A DNA stretch of 64,000 nt from Alopecurus myosuroides. Taxonomy: Eukaryota; Streptophyta; Magnoliopsida; Poales; Poaceae. The stretch covers positions 33,909,877 through 33,973,876 of the forward strand of contig CM054061.1 in assembly GCA_028641055.1 (NCBI GenBank), read 5' to 3'. The notes below the pieces were generated by a model, which was not told where the DNA came from, did no database searches, and worked only from the letters and a program-made list of their open reading frames with translations. Each line of letters opens with the position of its first letter. Positions within the stretch are counted from its first letter, which is position 1. The position numbers were made by a program, and so were the translations under genes. Below, one piece after another: positions 1 to 10,090 of the stretch.

Positions 1-123
1 GTAGCCGATCGCATGCGATCGACTACAGTCTCGGGGGCTACTCCCATCGGGAGCACTGACGTGCACCCGATATCAAATTCGTAAACTATTAAAGCATTGA
101 AGGAAGCAGGCAGCAAAATTTAC

Positions 124-354
124 CTGGCCTTGGGCGAAGGAGAGAGGATCCGCCGAGCTACCCGACACCTCCTTCGGAGTCGAAGCCCCAGCAACGAAAC
201 TAGGAATTCTATATTCCGTAGTCGTTGGGTTGGGGGCTACACTCGGTGAGTTCTGGATGGTGTCAGCAGTTGGAGTGTCACCCGCGGCTCCTGTTTTCTT
301 CCTCTTTTCGAGAGGAAGAGAAGAGACGAACTCGCGAGGACTGATAGCTTGCAA
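124..354 (-). CDS. Antisense gene of gypsy element, exon 3
   Basis: This minus-strand exon is bounded by a CTTGTAG acceptor at about 355-361 and a GTAAAT donor at 123-118. It encodes a low-complexity Ser/Thr/Pro-rich segment containing an RKKTGAAG basic patch. Further exons would lie beyond the left edge of the window. The splice borders fit the plant consensus, but the segment itself has no domain I recognise. Confidence 0.5.
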
Positions 355-426
355 GCTACAAGGAGAACAATACATCAAAAGACAAGCAAAATAAAATGTT
401 CGATTAAGGGCAAGAAGAAAACTTAC

Positions 427-773
427 TCGTCTTCATCATCCTCATCCAGCATATCCACATTCCAAGCGGTTTGAATTGCTGGAAACGAAGAAGAAGGGGC
501 GCGCGTGCGCAGTGGAGTGACGATGATGGGCTCCTTCCCGGGCGATTCTTTATCTAAAGAATTATCCTTAGAGGTGGCCTCATCATCCTCCACACGACGA
601 TGTTTGCGATGGAGGAGACCGCCATTCGAGTCCTCTGCGTCATCCAAAGAATCGTGCTCGGAACTTGAAGAAGCGTTGGCAACACTGGTATCGGCTGGGC
701 CGTCCAGGTTACTCGCCAATAAATCCGAGGCCTCCTCCCCAGACACTGGAGGGTAGCAGGTGGCCACGGATAG
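427..773 (-). CDS. Antisense gene of gypsy element, exon 2
   Basis: This is an open, acidic, serine-rich exon (SSSSEHDSLDDAEDSNGG and a DEDDEDE end) on the minus strand. A CTGTAG acceptor lies just upstream at about 774-779 and a GTAAGT donor at 426-421. It continues the gene whose first exon is split between 14389-14690 and 873-1536. Low-complexity acidic sequence of this kind commonly follows the conserved N-terminal domain in this family. The splice borders are read by eye. Confidence 0.55.
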
Positions 774-872
774 GCTCTACAGAAGAAGACAGAAGAAAAA
801 CGATAGAAAAATTCAGTCGACCAAATCTCAGAACAAGGAAAAGAAATGCAGACAGAGAAATTCGAGATTTAC

Positions 873-1536
873 ATCAGCTGGCGGTGGTTTTGATGCCTCA
901 AAGGCGGCCACCGGGCAGTCGGGGAAGGTGTCGCCTTCGTTTAAACTGGTGATAGCCGCGATCTTCTTCTCGAATTCAGCACTCGGGAGTTCTTCGCGGC
1001 TCACGCGGCTAGGATCCCCGACGCCCTGATACTCCCACATCGCGGATGGCCTATCTTGCAGGGGCTGAACCCTGCGCTTGAGGAAGACACTCGCCAAGTG
1101 CAGGCCGTTCAGCGCAGTTCCTGCGGCTTGGTCACGAAGAGTAGCCACCTTGGCGAGTAGGGGAGCGACAACTCGGGTTTCTTCAGTCGACAGTTTCTGC
1201 GCCCAAGACTTCCGTTTCTTCAAAACAGCGAACGGATGGAATTCGTTAACTCCACCCGCGCTGTTGTTGGTTACATAAAACCATTTCTTCCTCCATCCTT
1301 GGGCGGAATCGATGAAGTGCATGGTGAAGTAGTCGTTCTCGGATTTCGCCTGGATCCCGAAGCCGCCGGTGCGCAACGGCTCCGTCTCCACCCGCGATCT
1401 CTCGCGGAAGACGCGCACCTTGAAGAGGGCCTTCCAGAGATCACAGTGGGGGCGAATGCCCAGAAAGCACTCGCAAAGAACAATGAAGCACGAGATGTGC
1501 TGCATTGCGTTTGGAGGCAAGTCATGGAGCTGTATG
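873..1536 (-). CDS. Antisense gene of gypsy element, exon 1 downstream part ('putative gypsy type transposon' family)
   Basis: This open segment encodes a residue stretch typical of the plant family known as 'putative gypsy type transposon' (PF04195). HISCFIVLCECFLGI is the recognisable core, followed by a W-rich segment (WRKKWFYVTN). The reading frame enters from the CACTA-1 breakpoint at 1536. If CACTA-1 and one ATG copy are removed, it is in frame with the N-terminal piece at 14389-14690. A donor (GTAAAT) is read at 872-867 on the minus strand. Function is unknown; the protein is encoded antisense to gag-pol. No nonsense codon is seen in this piece. The family call rests on remembered family motifs, not a search. 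Confidence 0.7.
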
Positions 1537-1559
1537 CACTAGTAGGGAATGGCTTATAG

Positions 1560-1885
1560 CCACCAGCATACTGCTGGCCAACAAGAATTTATGTTGCCCA
1601 GCGCTAACAGCACTGGCGAACAGAATTATGTGTTCGCCAGCGCTATTAATACTACCGCTGGCGAACCACCCATCTTGTTCGCCAGCGCTATGGCCGGGCC
1701 CCACCTGCGCGCGCTACAGCCGCTGCCCTATATTACCGCTGGCGAACGGGGCAAAGTGTTCGCCAGTGCTACGCTCACCACCGCTAGCGAACAGGTGCTG
1801 TTGTTCGCCGGCGCTAAAATGTGGGCCCAGAACGCATTTTAGCGCTGGCGAACAGCAACACCTGTTCGCCAGCGGTATTCCGCAG
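1560..1885. repeat. CACTA-1 left subterminal repeat array
   Basis: About ten copies of a 13-14 base motif (consensus TACCGCTGGCGAAC or its complement GTTCGCCAGCGGTA) occur, mostly as head-to-head inverted pairs. In En/Spm elements, subterminal motifs of this kind bind the element's TNPA protein; that role is inferred here by analogy. Confidence 0.85.
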
Positions 1886-2350
1886 ATCTAGCCATAGGTG
1901 GCACCCCCATGCCACCCACTTTCCCCTCCACTCTCCCTTCTTCACCTTGTCCCCTCTTATCTCTCTAGCTCGAAATTATGCCAATTTCTCCACCCTCCTA
2001 CTCTATTTTGAACCAACTAAATTTATTTTAGTTGGTATATATATGTTTATCTCCCTCCTAACACCATTTCTACCCCAAATTTTCCCTCCCTAGCCATCTA
2101 GATCTAGAATTACCCCCTTTCTCTCCAAAGCTCCAAAATTCTCCGGATATCATCGTGTAGCCATCTATTCATTTGAGGTGGGATGAATGATAATATATAA
2201 TTAAATGAGTTTGTATGTAAATTTTATCCGGATATACGCGATATGCAATATGTGTGAAATTTCACCGGATTCAACAATGGTCGTGTGATGGAGACGATAA
2301 ATGCATGTGTGCGCAATTTGTTGTGGAATGAAATTGAGTAGCCAACTATC
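1886..2350 (+). other. CACTA-1 noncoding leader/promoter region
   Basis: No open frame of note. The stretch is pyrimidine- and AT-rich and has a TATATATA-like run at 2036-2045, which could serve the transposase gene downstream. The repeated leader motif begins at its right edge. Confidence 0.4.
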
Positions 2351-2446
2351 GCCGGAATGTTGATTCATTTCCGTCTCGGCATAGTTTGGCACTCCCTAAT
2401 AACCTCCTATTTGTAGGAAGGTCATGCCGAATTTTTTCGTGAATAC
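2351..2446 (+). promoter_or_regulatory. Shared leader motif, copy 1 (before transposase gene)
   Basis: This is a block of about 95 bases starting GCCGGAATGTTGATTCATTT and ending with GGTCATGCCGA, a T-run and CGTGAAT. It recurs at 2490-2584 and, in front of the second gene, at 9871-9960. The opening part holds a short dyad (GCCGGAA versus a TTCCG-TCTCGGC remnant). Its repetition just upstream of both genes of this element suggests a common 5' regulatory role; no function is established. Confidence 0.6.
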
Positions 2447-2489
2447 GACATGAAGTGAAATTTTTGATACGAAAATGAGTTGCCAGTTT

Positions 2490-2584
2490 GCCGGAATGTT
2501 GATTCATTTCCGTCTCGGCAAAGTTTGGCACTCCTCTAACCTCCAATTTGTAGGAAGGTCATGCCGATTTTTTTTCGTGAATAT
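2490..2584 (+). promoter_or_regulatory. Shared leader motif, copy 2 (before transposase gene)
   Basis: Direct repeat of the block at 2351-2446, offset by 139 bases, with a few substitutions and small gaps. It ends about 74 bases before the chosen transposase start codon, and a plausible splice acceptor (CGTGCAG at 2641-2647) lies between. It reads open in one frame, but that translation looks accidental. Confidence 0.6.
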
Positions 2585-2657
2585 CGAAATATATATATAT
2601 ATTATGTTTGGTTCTAATATTAATTATATCGGCGCGCTCTCGTGCAGGCGACATATA

Positions 2658-5600
2658 ATGGTGGTCGTTAAGAGTGAACGTGTCGTGAATAGTTACTTGA
2701 GACACGCGACAGAAGACATGTTACAAAATGGCCGCAAGGAGATACGATGTCCATGTCGAAAGTGCAAACTAGGGGGCTTGCTCAATCCCTTTACCGGAGA
2801 CTTGCTCAGTCACCTCCTAAGGTATGGTTTCATGGATGGGTATAACAGTCAGTGGGTAACTGATGATGAAGATGATGAAGTCCATGGGGCGGCGGCGGTA
2901 GGAAATGATGTGCAACAGGACAATAGCAACGATCGACTAGAACTACAGCAGGACCAACTACAGCAGGACCAAGATCAGCCTCATGACCCCGCACATGATC
3001 ATGGAGAAGATGTTGAACAAGACGTGGAAGAAGATCACCAGGACACAGAGACACCCCTAACGGAAGTTGTGCATGACCCTCATCTGAAAGAACTGCTTTT
3101 GAGAAAGACGACTAACTCGATATCTGCTGCTAGAGAGCAATCGAAGCTGGCGCAACTAGAGATAGACTCGAAAACACCGTTGTATGCAGGCTGCGGTCCG
3201 GGAGAGTCCCGCCTGAGAGTGGCCCTCGATGTTCTGCAGATGAAGGCGAGATACAAATGGAGCGACATAAGCGTCGATGCAAGCCTGCAATACTGGCACG
3301 ATGTCCTTCCAGAGGGCAACACCTGTCCTAAAAGTTGTGACGAGGCCAAGAAAGTCGTGTGCCCCTTTGATTTAACTCACGAAAAATACCATGTGTGCAT
3401 CAACGATTGCTACATTTATCGGAAAGACGACGCGAACAAAACCATTTGTCCAGTTTGCAGCGCCGCTCGATACAAGAAAGGGAAGAAGAAAGCTCCTCGG
3501 AAAGTTGTGTGGTACTTTCCGCTCATTCCCCGTCTGCAACGGTATTTCGCGGACCGCAAGGAAGCAGAGCTCATGCGCTGGCACGCGAAAAGGAGGAATA
3601 AAGTTTTGAAAGATCCAAATCGGAGTGAAAAAGTAATTCTGACACATCCTTCAGATGCAAGTCAATGGAAAGCAATTGACTGTGAATATCCAACGTTCGG
3701 GGCGGAGGCAAGGAACATCAGGTTGGGTGTGAGCACCGACGGACTCAATCCGTTTGGCAACCAGAGCAGCACCCATAGCACCTGGCCCGTGTTTGTATGG
3801 ATGTACAACATCCCTCCCTGGTTGTGCATGAAGAGGAAGTATATTCACATGAGTATGCTAATTCAAGGGCCGAAACAACCAGGAAACGACATCAATCTAT
3901 ACTTGAAGCATCTTAAAGATGAGCTGGAAACGCTATGGGCCGAGGAAGGGGTGAACACATGGGACGCCTTCGGTGAACAATATTTCCCAATGAGAGCTGT
4001 CTTACTCTGTACGGTTCACGACCTACTAGGCTACGGATATGTGGCGGGCCAGGTGTGCCACGGACATAACGGTTGCGTGAGGTGCATGGATGACCCCACG
4101 TTTATGCAACTTCCGAAAGATCCTGGGTCTTCGAAAACATTTTTCGTTGGCCATCGAAGGTGGCTACCCAACAAAGACCCGTGGAGAAGGCGAGGAGACC
4201 TTTTTAACGGTGAGGATGAGCTCCGTGGACCTCCACGTAAGAGGTGCGGCGAAGAAATCTACAATTTGCTGAATGATTGGAAGGAATGCCCAGAGCCGGG
4301 AAAGAAGCAAAAGGCGCCAAAACCGCTTCTGGATGTATGGAAGACGAGGTCGGTGTTTTGGGACTTGCCATACTGGCCCATTCTCGATACGCCTCACTGC
4401 CTTGATCTGATGCATATCACGAAGAATGTGTTTGAAAGTTTGTTTGGCACGCTGCTCAACATGCCGGAGAGGACCAAAGACGGGGTGAAAGCAAGAAACG
4501 ACCTGAAATATTTTGGTATTAGGGTAGATCTTCAGGGGGGACGCCCGGATGATGACGAAGGCGATCAATCGTGTGATGAGGAGACGGATGGTCGCAAGGC
4601 CAAAAGGGTTAAGAGGAATGACTATTACTGCCCCCCTCCTGCTTCACTCTTAGTCCGGACGAGATCACAAAATTGATGATGTGCCTTCTCGGAGTCAAAG
4701 TCCCTAGCGGTTACTCAGGGCTAATAAGCAGATTCCTCGACGCGCAGAAACAAAAGTTTAGCGGGATGAAGTCTCATGACTGTTACATGATGATGACGCA
4801 GATACTTCCGGTTGCGATCCGCGGAATAATGGACAAACACGTCCGGGAAACCCTGTTTGGCCTCTGTAACTTCTTCGACGTTATATCTCGAAAGTCGATC
4901 ACGGGGAAGCAGATCTCAAGGCAGCAGGAAGAGATTGTCGTGATACTATGCGAGCTTGAGATGTACTTTCCACCATCATTCTTTGACATATGTGTTCATC
5001 TGTTGGTCCATATCGTGGACGATATCATCCATCTCGGGTCGTTGTTCCTGCACAACATGATGTCGTTTGAAAGGATGAATGGGGTCATCAAAGGATATGT
5101 TCGCAACAGAGCTCGTCCGGACGGAAGCATCGTTCAGGGCTTTCTCACCGAAGAGTGCATCTCTTTCTGTATGAATCATATGGACGTGGAGGACCCAGTT
5201 GGTCTGCCCAGAAACAAGCACATTGGCAAGCTCGATGGAGTAGGTCACAAAAATGGACGTAGAGAAGTGCATGTGGGTCGGGCTTGTCGACGCACCGACT
5301 TTAACAGGGCAAACTTAGTAGCTCTCCAACACATTGACATGGTCGATACTTGGGTGGAAAAAGACAAGAGCTCGATTATGAAAAAGTACAATGAACAAGG
5401 CAAGCGGAGGACCGAAGGAGAAATAATCAGAGAGCATAACTCCACTTTCTTGTGTTGGTTTAAAGATGTGATCGTCGCTAATCCACCGCCAAGGGATTGT
5501 GCGAAAAAAACTATTGTACGCCTTGGCACATGGCCCAGCTCCCAACCTAGCGACGTTTCAAGCATATGATATCAACGGGTTCACCTTCTACACAGAGGAG

Positions 5601-6224
5601 AAAGACAAAACTTCCGATTATCAAAACTCAGGGGTAACGACGGAATCCTACACCGGTGACAAAAAGTTAAGATACTATGGAAGGATCGAGGAGATATGGG
5701 AGCTTAACTATTCTGGAGAGAAGGTGCCTATGTTCCGCGTCAGATGGGCTAGGATGTCGACCATCAGAAAAGAAGACCAATACTTTACAACCATGGTTAT
5801 TCCCGAAGCCGGAACCTCATCAAGCGTGAATGTCACAGCGCAAAATGAGCCATGGGTATTGGCTAAGCATGTGTCCCAATGCTTCTTCATAACAGACCCC
5901 GCAAGGCCTAGCAGTGTTGTCGTGAGGAGAGGGAAAAGAAATATCATCGGAATGGATGGAGTCGTTGACGAGGACGAGTTCGACACGTTCGGCGACCCAA
6001 ATATTTACGATGATCAAGAAGATGATGATGATAGTCATGCAACATACACAACAAGAAGAAGCAGAACTACGCTACCTAGGCATGGTCTTCCATTCAGAAG
6101 AAGAAGTCATAATGTGGGGTTAAATTATGCAACTTCGACCAAAAAAGGCAAAAAGATCAAACACAGAGAAACTATGTATGCATTTGTCTGCCAATTGTAT
6201 GCGACGAAACATTATTATTTGTAA
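2658..6224 (+). pseudogene. CACTA TNP2-type transposase, two frameshifts
   Basis: This encodes the large En/Spm transposase that cuts and joins element ends. The start at 2658 was chosen because the transposase-associated domain begins there (residues about 1-75, with the CPCRKC zinc-binding-like motif and HLLRYGF). The Transposase_21 core follows at about 3690-4120 (STDGLNPFG, a PPW segment and HDLLGYG). A DUF4218-like part lies at about 4950-5230 (YFPPSFFDICVHLLVHI, MMSFERMNG) and a DUF4216-like part at about 5680-5880 (FRVRWA, EPWVLAKHVSQCFF). The frame shifts once in the C-run near 4630-4640 and again near 5500-5525, next to an A-run and an apparent extra G. Otherwise the order is complete. 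The remaining frame stays open to 6224, so decay is recent. Confidence 0.88.
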
Positions 6225-7120
6225 TGTGTTTGAAATTAATTTGTAATGTGTTTGAATTATTATAAATGAAATGTCTTTGAATAATTTAAACAAATAAAGA
6301 AAACAAAATAAAACATTATTATTTGTAATGTGTTTGAAATTAAATAAATGAAATGTCTTTGAATAATTTAAACAAATAAAGAAAATAAAATAAAACATTA
6401 TTATTTTTAATGTGATTGAAATTAATTTGTAATGTGTTTGAATTATTATAAATGAAATTTCTTTGAATAATTTAAACAAATAAAGAAAACAAAATAAAAC
6501 ATTATTATTTGTAATGTGTTTGAAATTAAATAAATGAAATGTCTTTGAATAATTTAAACAAATAAAGAAAACAAAATAAAACATTATTATTTGTAATGTG
6601 TTTGAAATTAATATGTAATGTGTTTGAATTATTATAAATGAAATGTCTTTGAATAATTTAAACAAATAAAGAAAACAAAATAAAACATTATTATTTGTAA
6701 TGTGTTTGAAATTAAATAAATGAAATGTCTTTGAATAATTTAAACAAATAAAGAAAACAAAATAAAACATTATTATTTGTAATGTGTTTGAAATTAATTT
6801 GTAATGTGTTTGAATTATTATAAATGAAATGTCTTTGAATAATTTAAACAAATAAAGAAAACAAAATAAAACATTATTATTTGTAATGTGTTTGAAATTA
6901 AATAAATGAAATGTCTTTGAATAATTTAAACAAATAAAGAAAACAAAATAAAACATTATTATTTGTAATGTGTTTGAAATTAAATAAATGAAATGTCTTT
7001 GAATAATTTAAACAAATAAAGAAAACAAAATAAAACATTATTATTTGTAATGTGTTTGAAATTAATTTGTAATGTGTTTTAAATTTGTTTTAAATTAATG
7101 TGTTTTAAATTAATTTGTAA
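6209..7120 (+). repeat. AT-rich higher-order tandem repeat, alternating 104- and 82-bp units
   Basis: Units starting ACATTATTATTT begin at 6209, 6313, 6395, 6499, 6581, 6685, 6767, 6871, 6953 and 7035. Their lengths alternate 104, 82, 104, 82, 104, 82, 104, 82, then 82 and a degenerate last unit, giving a 186-bp higher-order period. The two unit types differ by a segment of about 22 bases containing a second TAATGTGTTTGAA. It lies at the 3' end of the transposase gene and is nearly free of G and C. Confidence 0.92.
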
Positions 7121-7300
7121 TGTGGCACACTACCGCTGGGCGGCTCTGTCTGTTCGCCAGTGGTAAAGATACCGCTGGCCAACAGGGCTATGGTTCGCCA
7201 GCGGTGTGGCACACTACCGCTGGGCGGCTTCGTTTGTTCGCCAGTGGTAACGGTACCGCTGGTGAACTGGGGTCTTGTTCGCCAGCGGTAGTGTACCGCT
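7121..7300. repeat. CACTA-1 internal array of subterminal motifs
   Basis: About eight copies of the same TACCGCTGG/GTTCGCCAGCGGTA motif found at the two ends occur here, again in inverted pairs. This is 5.5 kb inside the element and directly upstream of the GC-rich leader of the second gene. See the findings for a parallel in CACTA-2. Confidence 0.85.
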
Positions 7301-7730
7301 GTGTCACTTACGCGCCCCCCCCCCCCGCCCTTCCCTCTCTCTGCACTAGTATGACACTTAGTCGTTTTTCTCGCAGGACTAGCAACCGCGCGCACCACAC
7401 TGCACACACCGGAGATCTCCGTGTCTCCGGCGACCTTCCCTGTCTCCGGCGAGCCCACCCCACCACTGCCCTCCCTCCCTCTCCTCGCGCGCCCCTCCCT
7501 TCCCTCTCCTCTCTTCCTCTGCTCTCGCGCGCGCGCCCCTCCCTCTCTGCTCACCTCTGCCCGCGCCGCGCACTGCCACGGCCGCCTGCGCCCCGCCGCC
7601 GCATCGACGCCGCCGCACTGCCACGGCAACCCCCTGCTACCTCTCCCACGCAATCCCCTGCTCTCCCACGCAATCCCCTGCTCTCCCACGCAATCCACTG
7701 CTCGTACTGCTCCACGCCCTGAAGGTATTC
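7301..7730 (+). other. GC-rich leader, candidate first exon/promoter of CACTA-1 second gene
   Basis: The stretch is pyrimidine-rich and strongly GC-rich, with a C-run at 7317-7328 and many CTCTCC and CGCC blocks. A triple repeat of CTCCCACGCAATCCCCTG-type sequence lies at 7646-7700. It ends near a possible donor (GAAGGTATTC, about 7721). It reads open in several frames, as GC-rich DNA often does, and no product is credible. Position and composition resemble a 5' untranslated exon. Confidence 0.4.
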
Positions 7731-9870
7731 GACACAATGTGTCCAAGAAATTTTTCTGTTTTTCTACTGTCTTTTTTACTGTTTTTCCTACTGTTTTTCA
7801 TAGTGTTAGATGTTAGATGTTAGTTGTTAGTTTTAGTTGTTAGATGGATCAGTGTGTGTGTGTACTGAAATTCCAAATATCATAAGAAACACCATAGACA
7901 AACCAAGTCATATTTTCCTTGAATTCCAAGTTTTCCTTGAATTCCAGGAGTGGAATAAGACAGCTAGTAGATGCAGAACTAGCTACAGTACAAGTTTTCC
8001 TTGAATTCCAAGTTTTCTTGCTTGTATGCAGTAGTGCAACGGTTAGTTCAGTGTTAGCTTTAAGCTTCAGACACCGCGATTGGATCATGGATCTTGTGCA
8101 ACTTTGGGGCAGACAGATCTATGCCGAAACTTTCTTTTAGTTGTGGGGTCATAATTGGCCCAATGTGATGCTTAGCTTATGTACCTTGGTCTGCAGTAAG
8201 TTGGTCCTGGTCTACTTTGTTTTGACTTTGATTCTCTGAAAAATTCCAAGTTACTATGGGGAATTTGTCATTTGAACAAGCAAGTTGCATATATAGAGAT
8301 GAATATAGCATATTATGAATGTGTGCAATTTGCTTGGTAGAGCAATTTCCATCTGTGTATGTCCAATTTGCTTTAAACTCTAAGATAATCATGCACTCCA
8401 CATGTTAAGAAAAATCATTGGTGCCTCGCTAGTCAGTAACAAGTGCCCCTAGGCCCCACTTATTTCCTCGAACTGGGATACTTCCAACTGACACATCCTT
8501 GCGTGTTACAAGTAGAATTTCTCCTAGGAGTAGTACCCTCCCTGCCGGTCTTATTCATTGTTGACTGCTATCTTAGTCAGGCCTATAAGCTAGTCATTTG
8601 TTTGTCTGCTCTTGTTTTTATTCACTGGTACTGCCGTACTGAATAAGATGGTCATTTTCTTGAGTATCCTGTGCATCTATGTTGAAAATCAGACGTTCAC
8701 AGATTTGATATGGCTTATACATGTATCGATTGTTTAATAAGTTATTAGACCATAGGTGCATTTTTTACGAAGAATTTTTTATCTGCATATATGTACAGAA
8801 AAATTCACGAAACTATAGGTTAAAAATAATGGAGTATGCTGCACTACCTATTTGTTCTGACTGTATTTACAGAAGTGGACATACACCTCTACTTTTGCTG
8901 AAACAACATTCAAGTGAATATGTGTTCCTATACAGCTAGGCTATAAATCTGGCTCCTATACACATAAGGAGATGCAGCTGCATTTGGACACACGAAAACT
9001 AAACTTTTGTTCTCTGACCACATAAGGAGATGCAGCTGCATTTGGCTCCTATACAGATAAGGAGATGCAGCTGCCTTTGGCTCCTATACACCATGGTCAC
9101 GGCTGCGGTACGTTAGGAGAATTTTAGTAGGTCCTAGAAACAACCACCATATTTCGCGATATATGATCACCTAAATTTGCAACTGTCACGCATCAAGATA
9201 TTTATAGGTTCCAATTGCTGGAGTATATTGTCGTAGTTCTTGGAATACAGGTTTATACTCATTTTCTGAATTTAAATACTCCTACTGGCTGTTCTCTGAA
9301 TTCTGTCAGTGTTGTATACTGATTGTTGGTTGTGTGCATGAAAGGAGTAGTAGGCTGTAGCTATTTCTTGCTTAATTCTGTTAGTGCTATTGCTTGCTTA
9401 GTGAGAAGTATTGTACATAATTCATTTCCATGTGTATGTTTGGTCAAATGCTATCTGAATATTACTAATGTGGAGATGCTGCTACCTGCTACCTGCTGCT
9501 GATGCTAATAAGTAGCTCCTGATGCTACATGCTGCTAACTGCTGCTGCTGCTGCTAATAATGCTAAAGTTACAGGTTTTGTTATGAAAATAATGCTCAAG
9601 TAGTATCAGTAGGTACATGTACTTTGGTTGATTGCCAACCTGGGAGTTTTTGTGGCATATATGAATTCCTGGGATGTTTTTCTGGCCAACCTGGAAACTT
9701 TTGTGGACAGATACATTGAGAGTGCAGCATATATGGTGTATGGATGGTGGTGATGGTGTGGTCGTATTGATATGTGCCCACCTTCGTGTGGATGACGATG
9801 ATAATATGAGGGGTGGGATTATACGAGGGGTGGGTTTTTATGTGCAGGTACCCCACGTGAGTCCCTATTT
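7731..9870 (+). other. Noncoding interior of CACTA-1 (probable long leader intron)
   Basis: AT-rich DNA without a credible gene. Visible details are three spaced copies of AAGGAGATGCAGCTGC (about 8967-9073), repeats of TTTTCCTTGAATTCCA (about 7914-8010), and an impure GCT/CTG trinucleotide run at about 9478-9560. Its position between the GC-rich leader and the second gene suggests an intron, but I cannot show that it is spliced. Confidence 0.4.
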
Positions 9871-9992
9871 GCCGGAATGTTGATTAATTTCCGTTCCGGC
9901 AAATTTGGGTACTCCATTTGTGATATTTTTAGCAAAGGTCATGCCGAAATTTTCCGTGAATTTTGGCATAATCTTTGCTAAAAATATCACAA
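9871..9992 (+). promoter_or_regulatory. Shared leader motif copy 3 extended into a 34-bp hairpin
   Basis: The third copy of the leader motif starts at 9871. Its first 30 bases form a perfect 7-bp dyad (GCCGGAA/TTCCGGC, 9871-9900). Downstream, 9918-9951 pairs with 9959-9992 across a 7-base loop: 34 positions with only three imperfect pairs, two of which would be G-U in RNA. The hairpin lies about 100 bases before the start codon of the second gene. Its shape resembles a microRNA or MITE-type precursor. Only the pairing is directly seen. Confidence 0.75.
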
Positions 9993-10090
9993 CTTAGAGT
10001 GTCCGAGAAATTTGGACTCATATGGGGTATACATCGTCTAAATTGTAGGATTTGTTGAACTTATTTCGGGTTTTCTCTCCTTCCTTAGAT

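Larger units (their letters stand above)
1..1536 (+). mobile_element. Tat/Grande-like Ty3-gypsy retroelement, left fragment
   Basis: This is the left part of a gypsy-type LTR retroelement cut in two by CACTA-1. Its right part is 14389-16424. The orientation is taken from the LTR at 15932-16424, which reads on the plus strand. Here the sequence is almost wholly occupied by exons and introns of a gene running antisense to the element. Extra antisense ORFs between pol and the 3' LTR are known from Tat-lineage elements such as maize Grande. The gag-pol part would lie left of the window. The ATG trinucleotide at 1534-1536 recurs at 14389-14391 as the CACTA target duplication. Confidence 0.65.

Noticed and set aside
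1560..1885. CRISPR-like spaced repeats
   Set aside because: The repeats are inverted pairs at irregular spacing inside a CACTA end in a plant genome; they are subterminal motifs.
6120..6956. 278-residue open frame on the minus strand made of repeated MFYFVFFICLNYSKTFHLF units
   Set aside because: It is the translation of the 104/82-bp AT-rich tandem repeat. There is no promoter context, and the frame is open only because unit lengths add up to a multiple of three.
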